Part shown: positions 17,522 to 24,958 of the stretch, one piece after another
Layout of the letters: the number at the start of each line of letters is the position of its first letter
How positions within the stretch are numbered: the stretch's first letter is position 1
Origin: Streptosporangium violaceochromogenes
Lineage (GTDB): Bacteria; Actinomycetota; Actinomycetes; Streptosporangiales; Streptosporangiaceae
Length of the DNA stretch: 64,000 nt
Reading direction: 5' to 3'
NCBI RefSeq assembly: GCF_014654615.1
Contig: NZ_BNBB01000006.1
Span: 181,854 to 245,853, forward strand
Program-made: the position numbers and the translations under genes
The notes under the pieces: model-generated
What the model was told of the DNA's origin: nothing
The model's database searches: none
The model's input: only the letters and a program-made list of their open reading frames with translations

Positions 17522-17659
17522 TCATCCCCCGCGGCCTCGCCGGGTCAGCGCCGTGTATGTACCTGTCACCGGCGCCGGAGGGATGGCGTTGTTCAGAAAA
17601 TCGCCGACGTACAGGGTCTCCTTCACCTCGAAGAAGTTTAAATGGTCGTCGAAGATCAC
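17522..17659 (-). CDS. Possible small protein or gene remnant (45 aa)
   Basis: A GTG-started frame of 45 codons (IFDDHLNFFEVKETLYVGDF, ending TRRGRGG) has strong G/C third positions but only a distant GGAG. Its TGA overlaps an ATG (ATGA) opening a 31-codon frame (MIQQADLDAARALA...), and in its own frame past the TGA the codons stay coding-like (RIGFLTELPDKARAFTSEAR) to 17410. This suggests a decayed gene or two tiny coupled ORFs. The rest of 17368-17707 shows nothing else. Confidence 0.3.
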   Translation of the reverse strand: MIFDDHLNFFEVKETLYVGDFLNNAIPPAPVTGTYTALTRRGRGG

Positions 17660-17707
17660 CTTTTGGGGTCGGTGCTCCGAGGAGCCGGTGGGGGTGACGG
17701 GGCGTGC

Positions 17708-18049
17708 TTATCGCGGGCGGTTTCTGATCGTTTCGATGGTTGTCACGCCGAAGACCGCCGCGACAAGGCCGGTGGCCGCGCCTACGCCGGTGGCCACGGC
17801 GTTGAGCCAGAGCGGATCGTGCGGTGTGCCGCCCCAGGTTCCGAGGATGAGCTGGGCGGTGAGGTACGTGCTGGCGATCAACAGGTAGCTGAACGCCATG
17901 ACCTTGGCGGCTCCCCATCCCCACCGTGCCCACCTGTTCTCGGCGGAGGGCGACGGCTTTTCGGGGGTCCACACCATGGCGTCGGGGGAGCCGCACCAGT
18001 CGATGAGGGCGTTGTCGATCGCAGCCAATGTCTCGTCGGGGTTGCGCAC
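17708..18049 (-). CDS. Small membrane protein with two transmembrane helices
   Basis: 113 aa from a GTG with a near-perfect AAGGAGG 4 nt upstream. The N-terminal 40 residues are soluble (DETLAAIDNALIDWCGSPDAM). Two hydrophobic helices follow (AAKVMAFSYLLIASTYLTAQ and AVATGVGAATGLVAAVFGV), ending in a short basic tail. No family is recognised. It may mark the right end of the accessory block that contains the GntR regulator. Confidence 0.65.
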   Translation of the reverse strand: MRNPDETLAAIDNALIDWCGSPDAMVWTPEKPSPSAENRWARWGWGAAKVMAFSYLLIASTYLTAQLILGTWGGTPHDPLWLNAVATGVGAATGLVAAVFGVTTIETIRNRPR

Positions 18050-18169
18050 GGAGCCTCCTTGAAGGATGCCGGTCCGATGGTATGGCTCGCCTTTCCGGGA
18101 CTACCTAAAGGATATGCCCGGCTTGTCACAAAAGGCACTTGCGAATCGCGGTGATGTTGGCCGTGGAGG

Positions 18170-18526
18170 TCAGGTCGGCATCGGGGGTGGGGGTTCGGCT
18201 GCCGTTCCCGTCGGTTCGGGAGGCGGCGGTTCGGGAGGTGGTGGTTTGGGAGGTGGTGGTTTGGAAGGGGCAGGTTTGGGAGGGGGAGGCTTGGGGCGGA
18301 GGGTCGTCGTGACCCGGGCAGGCCCGGCCGGTTTCGGTGAACGATCGGCCTCGACCAGCGCGGCGAGGGCCAGCGCGACGATGACCATGGCGGCCGCCCC
18401 CGCCACGCCGATGCCCGCCTTGACCGTCACCGGGACCCTGCGGTGGTGGGACCGCACCCTGATCATCCGGCCGTCGGCCAGTCTCCGCCAGTGCGCCGCG
18501 ACTCGTGTCAGCCGCTCCTTGGGCAT
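18170..18526 (-). CDS. Membrane-anchored proline-rich protein
   Basis: 118 aa: a basic cytoplasmic head (VAAHWRRLADGRMIRVRSHHRR), one membrane helix at about residues 36-60 (VKAGIGVAGAAAMVIVALALAAL), and an extracellular tail of PPPKP/PPPEP repeats. Such tails span the cell wall or bind other proteins. It starts 101 nt after the methyltransferase gene of the peptide locus, on the same strand, so co-transcription is possible but unproven. The start is uncertain because no strong ribosome binding site is visible. Confidence 0.5.
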   Translation of the reverse strand: MPKERLTRVAAHWRRLADGRMIRVRSHHRRVPVTVKAGIGVAGAAAMVIVALALAALVEADRSPKPAGPARVTTTLRPKPPPPKPAPSKPPPPKPPPPEPPPPEPTGTAAEPPPPMPT

Positions 18527-18627
18527 GCCCGGACCGTATAACCGCTGATGGGCCGGGTCAGGTGCCGAAGGGGAGGGAATCGCGTATCCGCAGAGTGAAC
18601 GAAAGTAGACACGGCGGCGGGGCCGCG

Positions 18628-19809
18628 TCAGCGGGTGGGCGCGGTCCGTGGCAGGAGGGCGGACGGCTCGCGCAGCCACACCTCCTGGCGGCCGCCGGGG
18701 GTGACGGTGAGGCCGAACTCCCCGTGCTCCGGCCGCCCCTGCCCCGCCCACCACCGGTGGGCGGCCTCGATCTCGTCCCACAGGTCGCGCGGGCCGCCCT
18801 GGTAGACCTGTGACCGTGAGGGGTCGTCCTCGTTGAAGAAGGCCGCAGCCCAGGACCGGTCGGTCAGGCCGTACAGCCACATGGTCTGGGTGCCGCGCGG
18901 GCTGCGGCCATGGGTGTGGACGCAGTCGGGCACCAGCAGGCCGAGGGCGAACTCCATCGCGGCGTAGGAGTCGTCGGTGAGAACGTCGTGCTCGGTGAGG
19001 GAGGTCACCGATTCGCGGGTGCCGGGGGGCCAGCCGCCGCCGGGGAGGTAGTCCCGGTGCCTGGGCCAGTCCAGGCGCTGGGAGCGGAGGTGCATGAAGC
19101 GGGCGGCGCCGGTGAAGCGCCCGCTCGCGCCGCCGTCGCCGGCCACGGTCAGGCGCGCGACGGCGTTCTGGCCGGTGTAGTGGGTGCCCCAGGGCAGCAC
19201 GATCAGCCCGCCGGGCCGGGTCTGCTCGATCCAGGCCCGGGGCACCTGCCGTACCCCGGCGGTGACCAGCACCCGGTCGTACGGCGCGCTCTCCGGACAG
19301 CCGAGCAGCCCGTCGCCGACGACGACCCGTGGATGCCACCCGGCGGCGCGCAACGCCTTCCGCGCCCGGTCGGCCACCGCCGCGTCGATTTCGACGGAGA
19401 CGACGTTGTGCTCGCCGAGGCGGGCCGACAGCAGGGCGGCGCACCAGCCCGTGCCGGTGCCGATCTCCATTACCTTCATTCCGTCGGCCACGGACAACTC
19501 GGCGAACATCCTGAACACCAGGCTGGGCGCGGAGCTGGAGCTGGTCACCAGTTCGCCGGGGCCGGTGCCGGTATGACGGCCGTCGTCCCACTGGGTGGCG
19601 AGGGGGGCGTTGGTGTAGGCCCGGCGCAGCCATTCTTCGGGGTCGCCGGATCGAGAGACGGCGGTTCCGCCGTCGCCGGGCCATATCGTCTCGGGCAGGA
19701 AAAGTTCCCGGGGGACCGCCTCGCAGGCCGCCACCCAGTCCGGGGTCAGCGCGCCGATCTCCTGGAGAAGATCACGCAGGTTCCGCCGCCCGGCCTCCAC
19801 GGCGGTCAT
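18628..19809 (-). CDS. PIMT-like O-methyltransferase of an imiditide-type RiPP locus
   Basis: 393 aa with a protein-L-isoaspartate O-methyltransferase-like domain: GPGELVTSSSSAPSLVFRM, SAM motif I VMEIGTGTGWCAALLSARLG, then VSVEIDAAVADRARKAL. The extension of about 170 residues after the domain (from GQNAVARLTV) is typical of RiPP-associated members, not of repair PIMTs. These enzymes methylate an Asp side chain of a peptide, which then closes to an aspartimide. The start overlaps the 40-aa precursor gene by ATGA. No lanthipeptide, lasso or ATP-grasp enzyme is nearby, so this is a two-gene locus like the imiditides reported from Nonomuraea. Confidence 0.85.
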   Translation of the reverse strand: MTAVEAGRRNLRDLLQEIGALTPDWVAACEAVPRELFLPETIWPGDGGTAVSRSGDPEEWLRRAYTNAPLATQWDDGRHTGTGPGELVTSSSSAPSLVFRMFAELSVADGMKVMEIGTGTGWCAALLSARLGEHNVVSVEIDAAVADRARKALRAAGWHPRVVVGDGLLGCPESAPYDRVLVTAGVRQVPRAWIEQTRPGGLIVLPWGTHYTGQNAVARLTVAGDGGASGRFTGAARFMHLRSQRLDWPRHRDYLPGGGWPPGTRESVTSLTEHDVLTDDSYAAMEFALGLLVPDCVHTHGRSPRGTQTMWLYGLTDRSWAAAFFNEDDPSRSQVYQGGPRDLWDEIEAAHRWWAGQGRPEHGEFGLTVTPGGRQEVWLREPSALLPRTAPTR

Positions 19810-19928
19810 TTCGTCTTGGGCTTCTCGTGCTTTCCGGGGGGCGCGTCGCCGTCCATATCCGCCTTCGTGAGCTTCGGCGGTTCGAACTCCTCTTCTTTTT
19901 CAGCGGGCTTTCCGGTGTGGTCTCCCAT
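19806..19928 (-). CDS. Putative imiditide-type precursor peptide (40 aa)
   Basis: A 40-aa highly charged peptide: MGDHTGKPAEKEEEFEPPKL followed by a core-like half containing ADMDGDAPPG and a Lys-rich end. AGGAG is 5 nt before the ATG, and the TGA overlaps the methyltransferase start. It has no Cys, and Thr only at positions 5, 21 and 39, so lanthionine chemistry is excluded. Asp24, Asp26 (followed by Gly27) and Asp28 are the candidate methylation/aspartimide sites; Asp-Gly is the pair most prone to imide formation. The role is inferred from the coupling to a PIMT-like enzyme and from composition. No protease or exporter is visible next to it. Confidence 0.75.
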   Translation of the reverse strand: MGDHTGKPAEKEEEFEPPKLTKADMDGDAPPGKHEKPKTK

Positions 19929-20221
19929 GCGATCTCCTGTGCGTGCGCTTTCTAGGCGGAGATTTCCGGCCTGACGTGGAGTGTTCGTCTGTAAGCGTAG
20001 GGTGAAAAGAGGGGGCTGTCGGGTGTTTGTGCGAAAGCCCCGCCTCGTGGAGGGATTCCAGGGGCCGGAGACGTGGGCCTCACATCTCTGGACGCGACCG
20101 TTGTCCGTTCCCTCTCCGGAAGAGCGTCCTGACGGCGTGGTCCGGCCCCTGCAAGCAGGTGACAAGTGGGGGGTGGCAGGCTGTGCGTCGGCCATAGGCC
20201 GGTCATATGGGGAAGGGATGT
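19929..20221. promoter_or_regulatory. Divergent promoter region of the peptide locus and the DUF5685 gene
   Basis: About 290 nt between two divergent genes. No small ORF with a ribosome binding site is seen. It must hold the promoters for the precursor/methyltransferase pair (minus strand) and for the DUF5685 gene (plus strand), but no convincing -10/-35 pair can be picked by eye. Confidence 0.4.
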
Positions 20222-21334
20222 ATGTTCGGGATCGTTCGCCCGTGTCGGCACGGGATGTGCGGCGGGTTGTTCAAGGAGTGGATGGCGCACCTGTGCGGGC
20301 TCTGCCTGGCGCTCAGGGATGAGCACGGGCACGCCTCCCGGCTGGTGACCAACTACGACGGCCTGCTGGTGTCGGTGCTGACCGAGGCGCAGGCTCCTGC
20401 GTCCTCCCCGCACCGGCGTGCGGCGGCCTGCGCGCTGCGCGGGTTCAAGCGGGCGGATGTCGTCGAGGCCGAGGGGTCCGAGGGGGTACGGCTGGCGGCG
20501 GCGGTCTCGCTGATCCTGGCGGCGGGCAAGGTCAGGGATCATGTCGAGGACGGCGACGGCGTCTACGCCCGCCCGTTGGTGGCGGCGGGCGCGGAGCGGG
20601 TGGCAGCCCGCTGGTCGGCCGCCGGGACGGGTACGGCCGCAGCCCTTGGCTTCGACCCCGCCCCGCTCGTCGGCGCGGTCGAGGAGCAGGCCCGGCTGGA
20701 GCGTTTGCCGGACCCGGGTCTTCTCCAGCTCACGGCCCCCACCGAGGCCGCGGTCGCCGCCGCCTTCGGGCACACCGCCGTTCTCACCGGCAAGCCGCGC
20801 AACCGGGAGACGCTGGAGGAGGCGGGACGTTACTTCGGACGCCTGGCGCACCTGCTCGACGCGGTGGAGGACCTGGCCCGTGACCGCGCCCGTGGCGCCT
20901 ACAACCCGTTGACGGCCTCGGGCACCGGCGTGGCGGTCGCGCGGCGTCACTGTGACGACGCCCTGCACGGGCTGCGCCTGGCGGTGGCCGATCTCGATCT
21001 CGAACGGCGCCGGCTGGTGGACGCGCTGCTGGTCGCCGAGACGGGGCGCGCCGTCGACCGGGTCTTCGCCGAGGCCAAGCGGGAGGGGCCCGGGGCGCCG
21101 CCGCGTGATCCGCGGCTGAAGCCGGATCCCGGGGGGCTGGTGTCGCTGGTGTGCTCGGCGGCGGCCTGCTGTACCTGCGGGCTGTACCGGCCGCCGTGGG
21201 ACGAGGAGCGTCACAGGTCGTGCTGCGAGCGCTGCGACGCCGGTGGCTGCGACGCCTGCGGGCAGTGCGGCGACGGCTGCTCGGGGTGTTGCGAGTGCTG
21301 TAGCTGTGACGGTTGCTCCTGCGGCTGCGACTAG
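20222..21334 (+). CDS. DUF5685-family protein with extreme Cys-rich tail
   Basis: The ATG at 20222 (AAGGG 4 nt upstream) gives 370 aa starting MFGIVRPCRHGMCGGLFKEW, the DUF5685 signature, with a CxxC a little later (HLCGLCLALRDEHG). The middle is helical with His/Asp positions (GRLAHLLDAVEDLARD, YNPL) that resemble metal or prenyl-binding helices. The last 60 residues hold 19 Cys in CC, CxC and CxxC patterns. The N-terminal CxxxxC/CxxC set plus this tail strongly suggest metal binding (Zn, Cu or Fe-S). Function of the family is unknown. Confidence 0.8.
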   Translation: MFGIVRPCRHGMCGGLFKEWMAHLCGLCLALRDEHGHASRLVTNYDGLLVSVLTEAQAPASSPHRRAAACALRGFKRADVVEAEGSEGVRLAAAVSLILAAGKVRDHVEDGDGVYARPLVAAGAERVAARWSAAGTGTAAALGFDPAPLVGAVEEQARLERLPDPGLLQLTAPTEAAVAAAFGHTAVLTGKPRNRETLEEAGRYFGRLAHLLDAVEDLARDRARGAYNPLTASGTGVAVARRHCDDALHGLRLAVADLDLERRRLVDALLVAETGRAVDRVFAEAKREGPGAPPRDPRLKPDPGGLVSLVCSAAACCTCGLYRPPWDEERHRSCCERCDAGGCDACGQCGDGCSGCCECCSCDGCSCGCD

Positions 21335-21525
21335 CGCCCACGGCGTTGAGGTCCGCCGGCCGCGGCGCACCGTCACGCGGCGGACGGCGGACGGTGAGAC
21401 AGGTCGTGATCGTCTCGCCCGGGAGGGACGCCGGGGTCGTGGCAGCCGTCCTTCGGGCCGATCGGCGCCCTGGAGGCGTGGTGGCCGTCGGCCCGCGGTC
21501 ACGGCGTACCGGGTTGGGGATCGGG

Positions 21526-23088
21526 TCAGGACATCGGGGGCGTCGAGGGCCAGATGTAGTGGGTGACCTCGATGACGCGGGCGACCACCACCGTCACGTC
21601 GTCGGCGGCGGAGCGCCGGTAGGCGGCGTCCAGGAGGGCCCCGGCACAGGCGTGGGGCGGGGCGGTGAAGTGCCGCCTGACCACCCCCTGGATCTCGGGG
21701 AAGGAGAGCACGTCGGTCAGCCCGTTGGTGGCGACGACGACCAGGGAGCCCGGAAGGGCGTCGACCCTGTCCACCTCGCTGCGCAGCCTCTCCTCCGTGC
21801 CGATCGCGCGCGGCGGCGGCCCCTCTCCGAAACGGTGCGCCGTGGTCAGGATCCGTCCCTCCTCCGGCCCGGTGAAGGAGTAGACGGCTCCGCTGCCCAC
21901 GTGGGCGAAGGCCACGACCCACGTGCCGCCGCTCTCGGCCAGCGTGACCAGGTCCAGGGCCGTGGCCATGCCGATCAGCTCGGGGGTGCCGCGGCCCATC
22001 TCGCGGAGGGTCTGGTTGGCCACCTCAAGGCTGTCCTGCAACCCGCGCAGGGGGTCGGGAGGGCTGCCGGCCTGGTCTCCCACCACCGCCCCGAGGGCCA
22101 GGGCGGAGGCCCAGCGGCTCTCGGTCGACGCCGTGACACCGTCGGCGACGGCGATCAGGCGGTCCTGGATGAGGAAACCGTCCGCGTTCTCCCCGCGCCG
22201 CCCGGCGTTCGTCCGGCCGGCCGCGTCGAACACCAGGGAACGGGAGGGGCGTGGCCCGGAAGCGTGGGGTGAGGGAAGCGACGGTGCTATCTCCAGCTCG
22301 AAGGCGCCGCCGATCCCGAACAGGTCGTCCAGGTAGAGGCGATCCTCGGGGGTGGGGGAGAAGGGGGCGCCGATGTCGCCGCCGGGGAGGCGGGGGCCGC
22401 CCGTCGGGGGCGGGAAGTGGGGGCCGGGCCGGCCGCTCGCCGGCGGGAGGAGATCGCCGGGGGAGGGGGCGGCCGGCGTGGGGGGCGCTGGGGGAGGCGG
22501 GGAAGGGGGGGCGTCCGGGCCGTCATCGGTGGCCGTGTCCGTGGCGCCGGACGGTTTTCGATGCTTTTCGGGGTCGGGTTTGCGGATCGCGCCGGGTTGC
22601 TCCTCTGCGGCGGCCTTCACGGTGGCTTCCGCGTCGGTCTCCGATTCGGCCCTCGCGGCGGTTCCCGTGTCGGCCTTCGCGACAGCCTCTACGCCGGTCT
22701 CCGTTCCGGCCTCAGAGCCGGTCTCCGTGTCGTCCTCCGGTCGCGCGGTCGGGATGTCCGCCGGAATGGGGGCGGACAGCGGGATCGCCGGGGGGCGCGG
22801 CACGGGCGGTACGGGGGGTCCCGCCGGGGTGGGCGGCCGGGCCGGGAGGTCCTGCCCGGCGGGGCCGGTGGGGTCGCCGGGCTCGGCGGGGCCGTCGGAG
22901 GAGAGAGCGGGGGAGGGGGGGCTTTCGGTGGGGCCCCCGTAATCCGGAGGGTGCCGGGGAGGTTCGGTGTGTCCGGTGATGTCCTGGCCGGTGTGGGGGA
23001 ACGCCGGGCGGTTCATCCTGACGACCACCGTGGAGATGCCCGCGATCACCACTATGGCGGCGGCCGAGGCCGCGAAGATGGTGAACAC
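21526..23088 (-). CDS. Membrane-anchored PP2C-like protein with altered metal site
   Basis: 520 aa: N-terminal membrane helix (FAASAAAIVVIAGISTVVV), a Pro/Ala/Glu-rich linker of about 230 residues, then a PP2C-type phosphatase domain (about 285-515). Motif order is kept: ENADGFLI, AVADGVTAST, ATNGLTDVL, DDVTVVVAR. Two deviations stand out: the usual DGMGG is DGVTA, and the metal-binding Asp of the 'SDGL' motif is Asn (ATNGL, codon AAC). It may be catalytically weak or a sensor. The GTG start directly follows the TGA of a 95-aa Pro-rich gene, so both are translated together. Confidence 0.8.
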   Translation of the reverse strand: MFTIFAASAAAIVVIAGISTVVVRMNRPAFPHTGQDITGHTEPPRHPPDYGGPTESPPSPALSSDGPAEPGDPTGPAGQDLPARPPTPAGPPVPPVPRPPAIPLSAPIPADIPTARPEDDTETGSEAGTETGVEAVAKADTGTAARAESETDAEATVKAAAEEQPGAIRKPDPEKHRKPSGATDTATDDGPDAPPSPPPPAPPTPAAPSPGDLLPPASGRPGPHFPPPTGGPRLPGGDIGAPFSPTPEDRLYLDDLFGIGGAFELEIAPSLPSPHASGPRPSRSLVFDAAGRTNAGRRGENADGFLIQDRLIAVADGVTASTESRWASALALGAVVGDQAGSPPDPLRGLQDSLEVANQTLREMGRGTPELIGMATALDLVTLAESGGTWVVAFAHVGSGAVYSFTGPEEGRILTTAHRFGEGPPPRAIGTEERLRSEVDRVDALPGSLVVVATNGLTDVLSFPEIQGVVRRHFTAPPHACAGALLDAAYRRSAADDVTVVVARVIEVTHYIWPSTPPMS

Positions 23089-23376
23089 TCACCTCACCGC
23101 CGTGGCGATCGGTGCCCCCGCAGCCGCGGGGAGGGGCACGGCGGGCGGCGCGGCCAAGGAGGGCGCGGCCGAGGACGGCGCGGCGGCTCTTTGGAACGGC
23201 TCCGCCGGGACGGTCACGGCGACCTGGCCGGTCGTCACGGCGGAGGTGACGGCGGGGCGGGGTGGGGGCGGTGGAACGAGCACAGGGAGTGCGGAGGGTG
23301 TGGGGGGTGCGGGGGGTGGGGTCAGGACGGCCGGGGGGGCCGAGGGGGATGGAGCGGTGGCAACCGGAGCCGGCAT
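23089..23376 (-). CDS. Short Ala/Pro-rich protein coupled to the PP2C-like gene
   Basis: 95 aa from an ATG with AAGGAGG 5 nt upstream, the best ribosome binding site of the region. The sequence is almost entirely Pro, Ala, Val, Ser and Thr (LTPPPAPPTPSALPVLVPPP), with no membrane helix or signal peptide. The TGA abuts the GTG of the membrane PP2C gene with no gap. It resembles that protein's Pro-rich linker and could be a binding partner. Family unknown. Confidence 0.55.
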   Translation of the reverse strand: MPAPVATAPSPSAPPAVLTPPPAPPTPSALPVLVPPPPPRPAVTSAVTTGQVAVTVPAEPFQRAAAPSSAAPSLAAPPAVPLPAAAGAPIATAVR

Positions 23377-23811
23377 GGCGCCTCCTTGATCTGTCGTCGA
23401 CCCGTCATGCGCCCACGGCGCGCCTGTTGTGCAACCACTGTGCATTTGCCGCCCCCGCGGCGTGCATCCGTTGCACATCCGCTATGTATTCGTTGCGCGT
23501 TCTGAAGGTGCGCGGCCGGATGCCGCGCACGGAGCCCTCGCCCGCGGCAGGGGGCGTCTCTCGTTCTCGCTCCCGGCCGTCGACGGAAGGGAGGGCCGCC
23601 CCCACCAGGGGTTTCGGGGGTGTGACACCGCGACGGGAGGGCGGGTGGCGGCGTGCCGGGGCGGGCCGGTGCCGCGCCTGGCCGCTTCCGGTCGTGGCGT
23701 TGACTCTCTTTCCTTCGTGCATCGCTGTGGAGGGGCCGTTTCGGTCCGGAACGTGAAGTGTTATGAGCAGTTTGCCTGAGCCGGGCGGAGAAATCCTCCG
23801 GGTGAGGGTGT
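23377..23811. other. Intergenic region without a supported gene
   Basis: 435 nt between the Pro-rich gene and the MBL hydrolase. Open frames on both strands here lack ribosome binding sites. A cluster of short TTGTGCAA/TTGCAC/TTGCGC motifs at 23420-23500 lies 50-120 nt upstream of the Pro-rich gene and could be regulatory, but no clear symmetry is visible. Confidence 0.35.
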
Positions 23812-24639
23812 TCAGGTATGGCGCGCCCGTTCGTCCGTTACCCGGCCGAGGGCGGTCATCGTTGTCTCCCGGGGGTACGGCGACAGCCGTACGGCCTCCC
23901 CGGGGCTCATCCGGCCCTCGGCCACCCACCGGCAGAGCCTCGCGACCTCGGCGATCTCGGCGCGCTGGGCGGTGACGAATCCGTTGTCCACCGGGTCGCC
24001 GTGGCCGGGGACCACGACGTCCGCGGCGAGTCCCAGCAGGCCGTCGACGGCGGCGGGCCACTCCAGCGGGCGGGCGTCCTCGTAGTCGGGGGGCGCGCCG
24101 TTCTCCACCAGGTCACCGGCGAACGCCACCCCGGCCTCCGGCACGTGGACCACGAGGTCGTGGCCGGAGTGGCCGGGGCCGAAGTGGGACAGGACGACGG
24201 CGCGCCCGCCGACGGACAGCTCCGCCCGGTCGCCCACCAGCCGGTCCGGCAGGACGATCTCCGTTCCCGCGATGTCGTCGGCGATGTCGTCATGGCCCCG
24301 CCCGCGGTACCAGGCCGCCCAGACCTCCCTGGCCCGGCGTCCGTCCCGCTCCAGGTCGGCCCGGCAGCCCTCCTGCGCCCAGACGGGGCATTCCAGGAAC
24401 GGGCGGGTCCCGAAGCTGTGGTCGAAGTGCGCGTGGGTGATCACCACGGTCCACGGGTCGCGGGTGATCCGCCGCACCTCTCCGGCGAGTTCGGCGCCCT
24501 GACGCTCGTCGCCGCGGGTGTCGACCACCAGGCAGGCGCCGTCCCCCACGACCAGCCCGACCGACAGGTCCAGCTCGGCGTGACGCCGTACCAGAACCCT
24601 GTCGGCCACCTCGATCCAGCGTCCTTCCACGGAAGGCAT
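23812..24639 (-). CDS. MBL-fold metal-dependent hydrolase
   Basis: 275 aa with all metallo-beta-lactamase-fold zinc motifs: ITHAHFDHSFG (HxHxDH), FGPGHSGHDLVV (His), FAGDLVENG (Asp) and VVPGHGDPVD (His). The fold suits quinoprotein-relay, SoxH-like or lactonase-like hydrolases; the substrate cannot be read from sequence. The start ATG is the first in frame after a TGA, but its ribosome binding site is weak. The gene lies alone, upstream of and divergent from the repeat protein. Confidence 0.85.
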   Translation of the reverse strand: MPSVEGRWIEVADRVLVRRHAELDLSVGLVVGDGACLVVDTRGDERQGAELAGEVRRITRDPWTVVITHAHFDHSFGTRPFLECPVWAQEGCRADLERDGRRAREVWAAWYRGRGHDDIADDIAGTEIVLPDRLVGDRAELSVGGRAVVLSHFGPGHSGHDLVVHVPEAGVAFAGDLVENGAPPDYEDARPLEWPAAVDGLLGLAADVVVPGHGDPVDNGFVTAQRAEIAEVARLCRWVAEGRMSPGEAVRLSPYPRETTMTALGRVTDERARHT

Positions 24640-24958
24640 TGTGTCTCACGGCCCGCCTCCTCCGGAACCGGGTCGCCCGGCCGGTGCCGGAGCCGGCCCG
24701 TAAAGGGGCGTCTCGGCTCCGCCAAGAACTCATGGACATATGTTGGAAATGGCGAAAAGCGTGGATCGTCCGGCGAGGTGGAATTCTCACTAACGTTTCC
24801 CGGAGATCATCGTCAGCGTTCTCCGCAATCGACGGGCGGATCGGCTCCGTGAACCGCCGGTCGCCCACCGGATCCGCGCCCGTGGTGCGGCCGGACTCGC
24901 CGCCGGCGCGAAGGCCGGCCTGTCCCGATCGCCTTTTCGCCCAGGGGAGAGCTCTCAT

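Noticed and set aside
18628..19928. Lanthipeptide (FxLD type) or ATP-grasp peptide cluster
   Set aside because: The precursor has no Cys and no FxLD motif, and no cyclase or ATP-grasp gene is adjacent.
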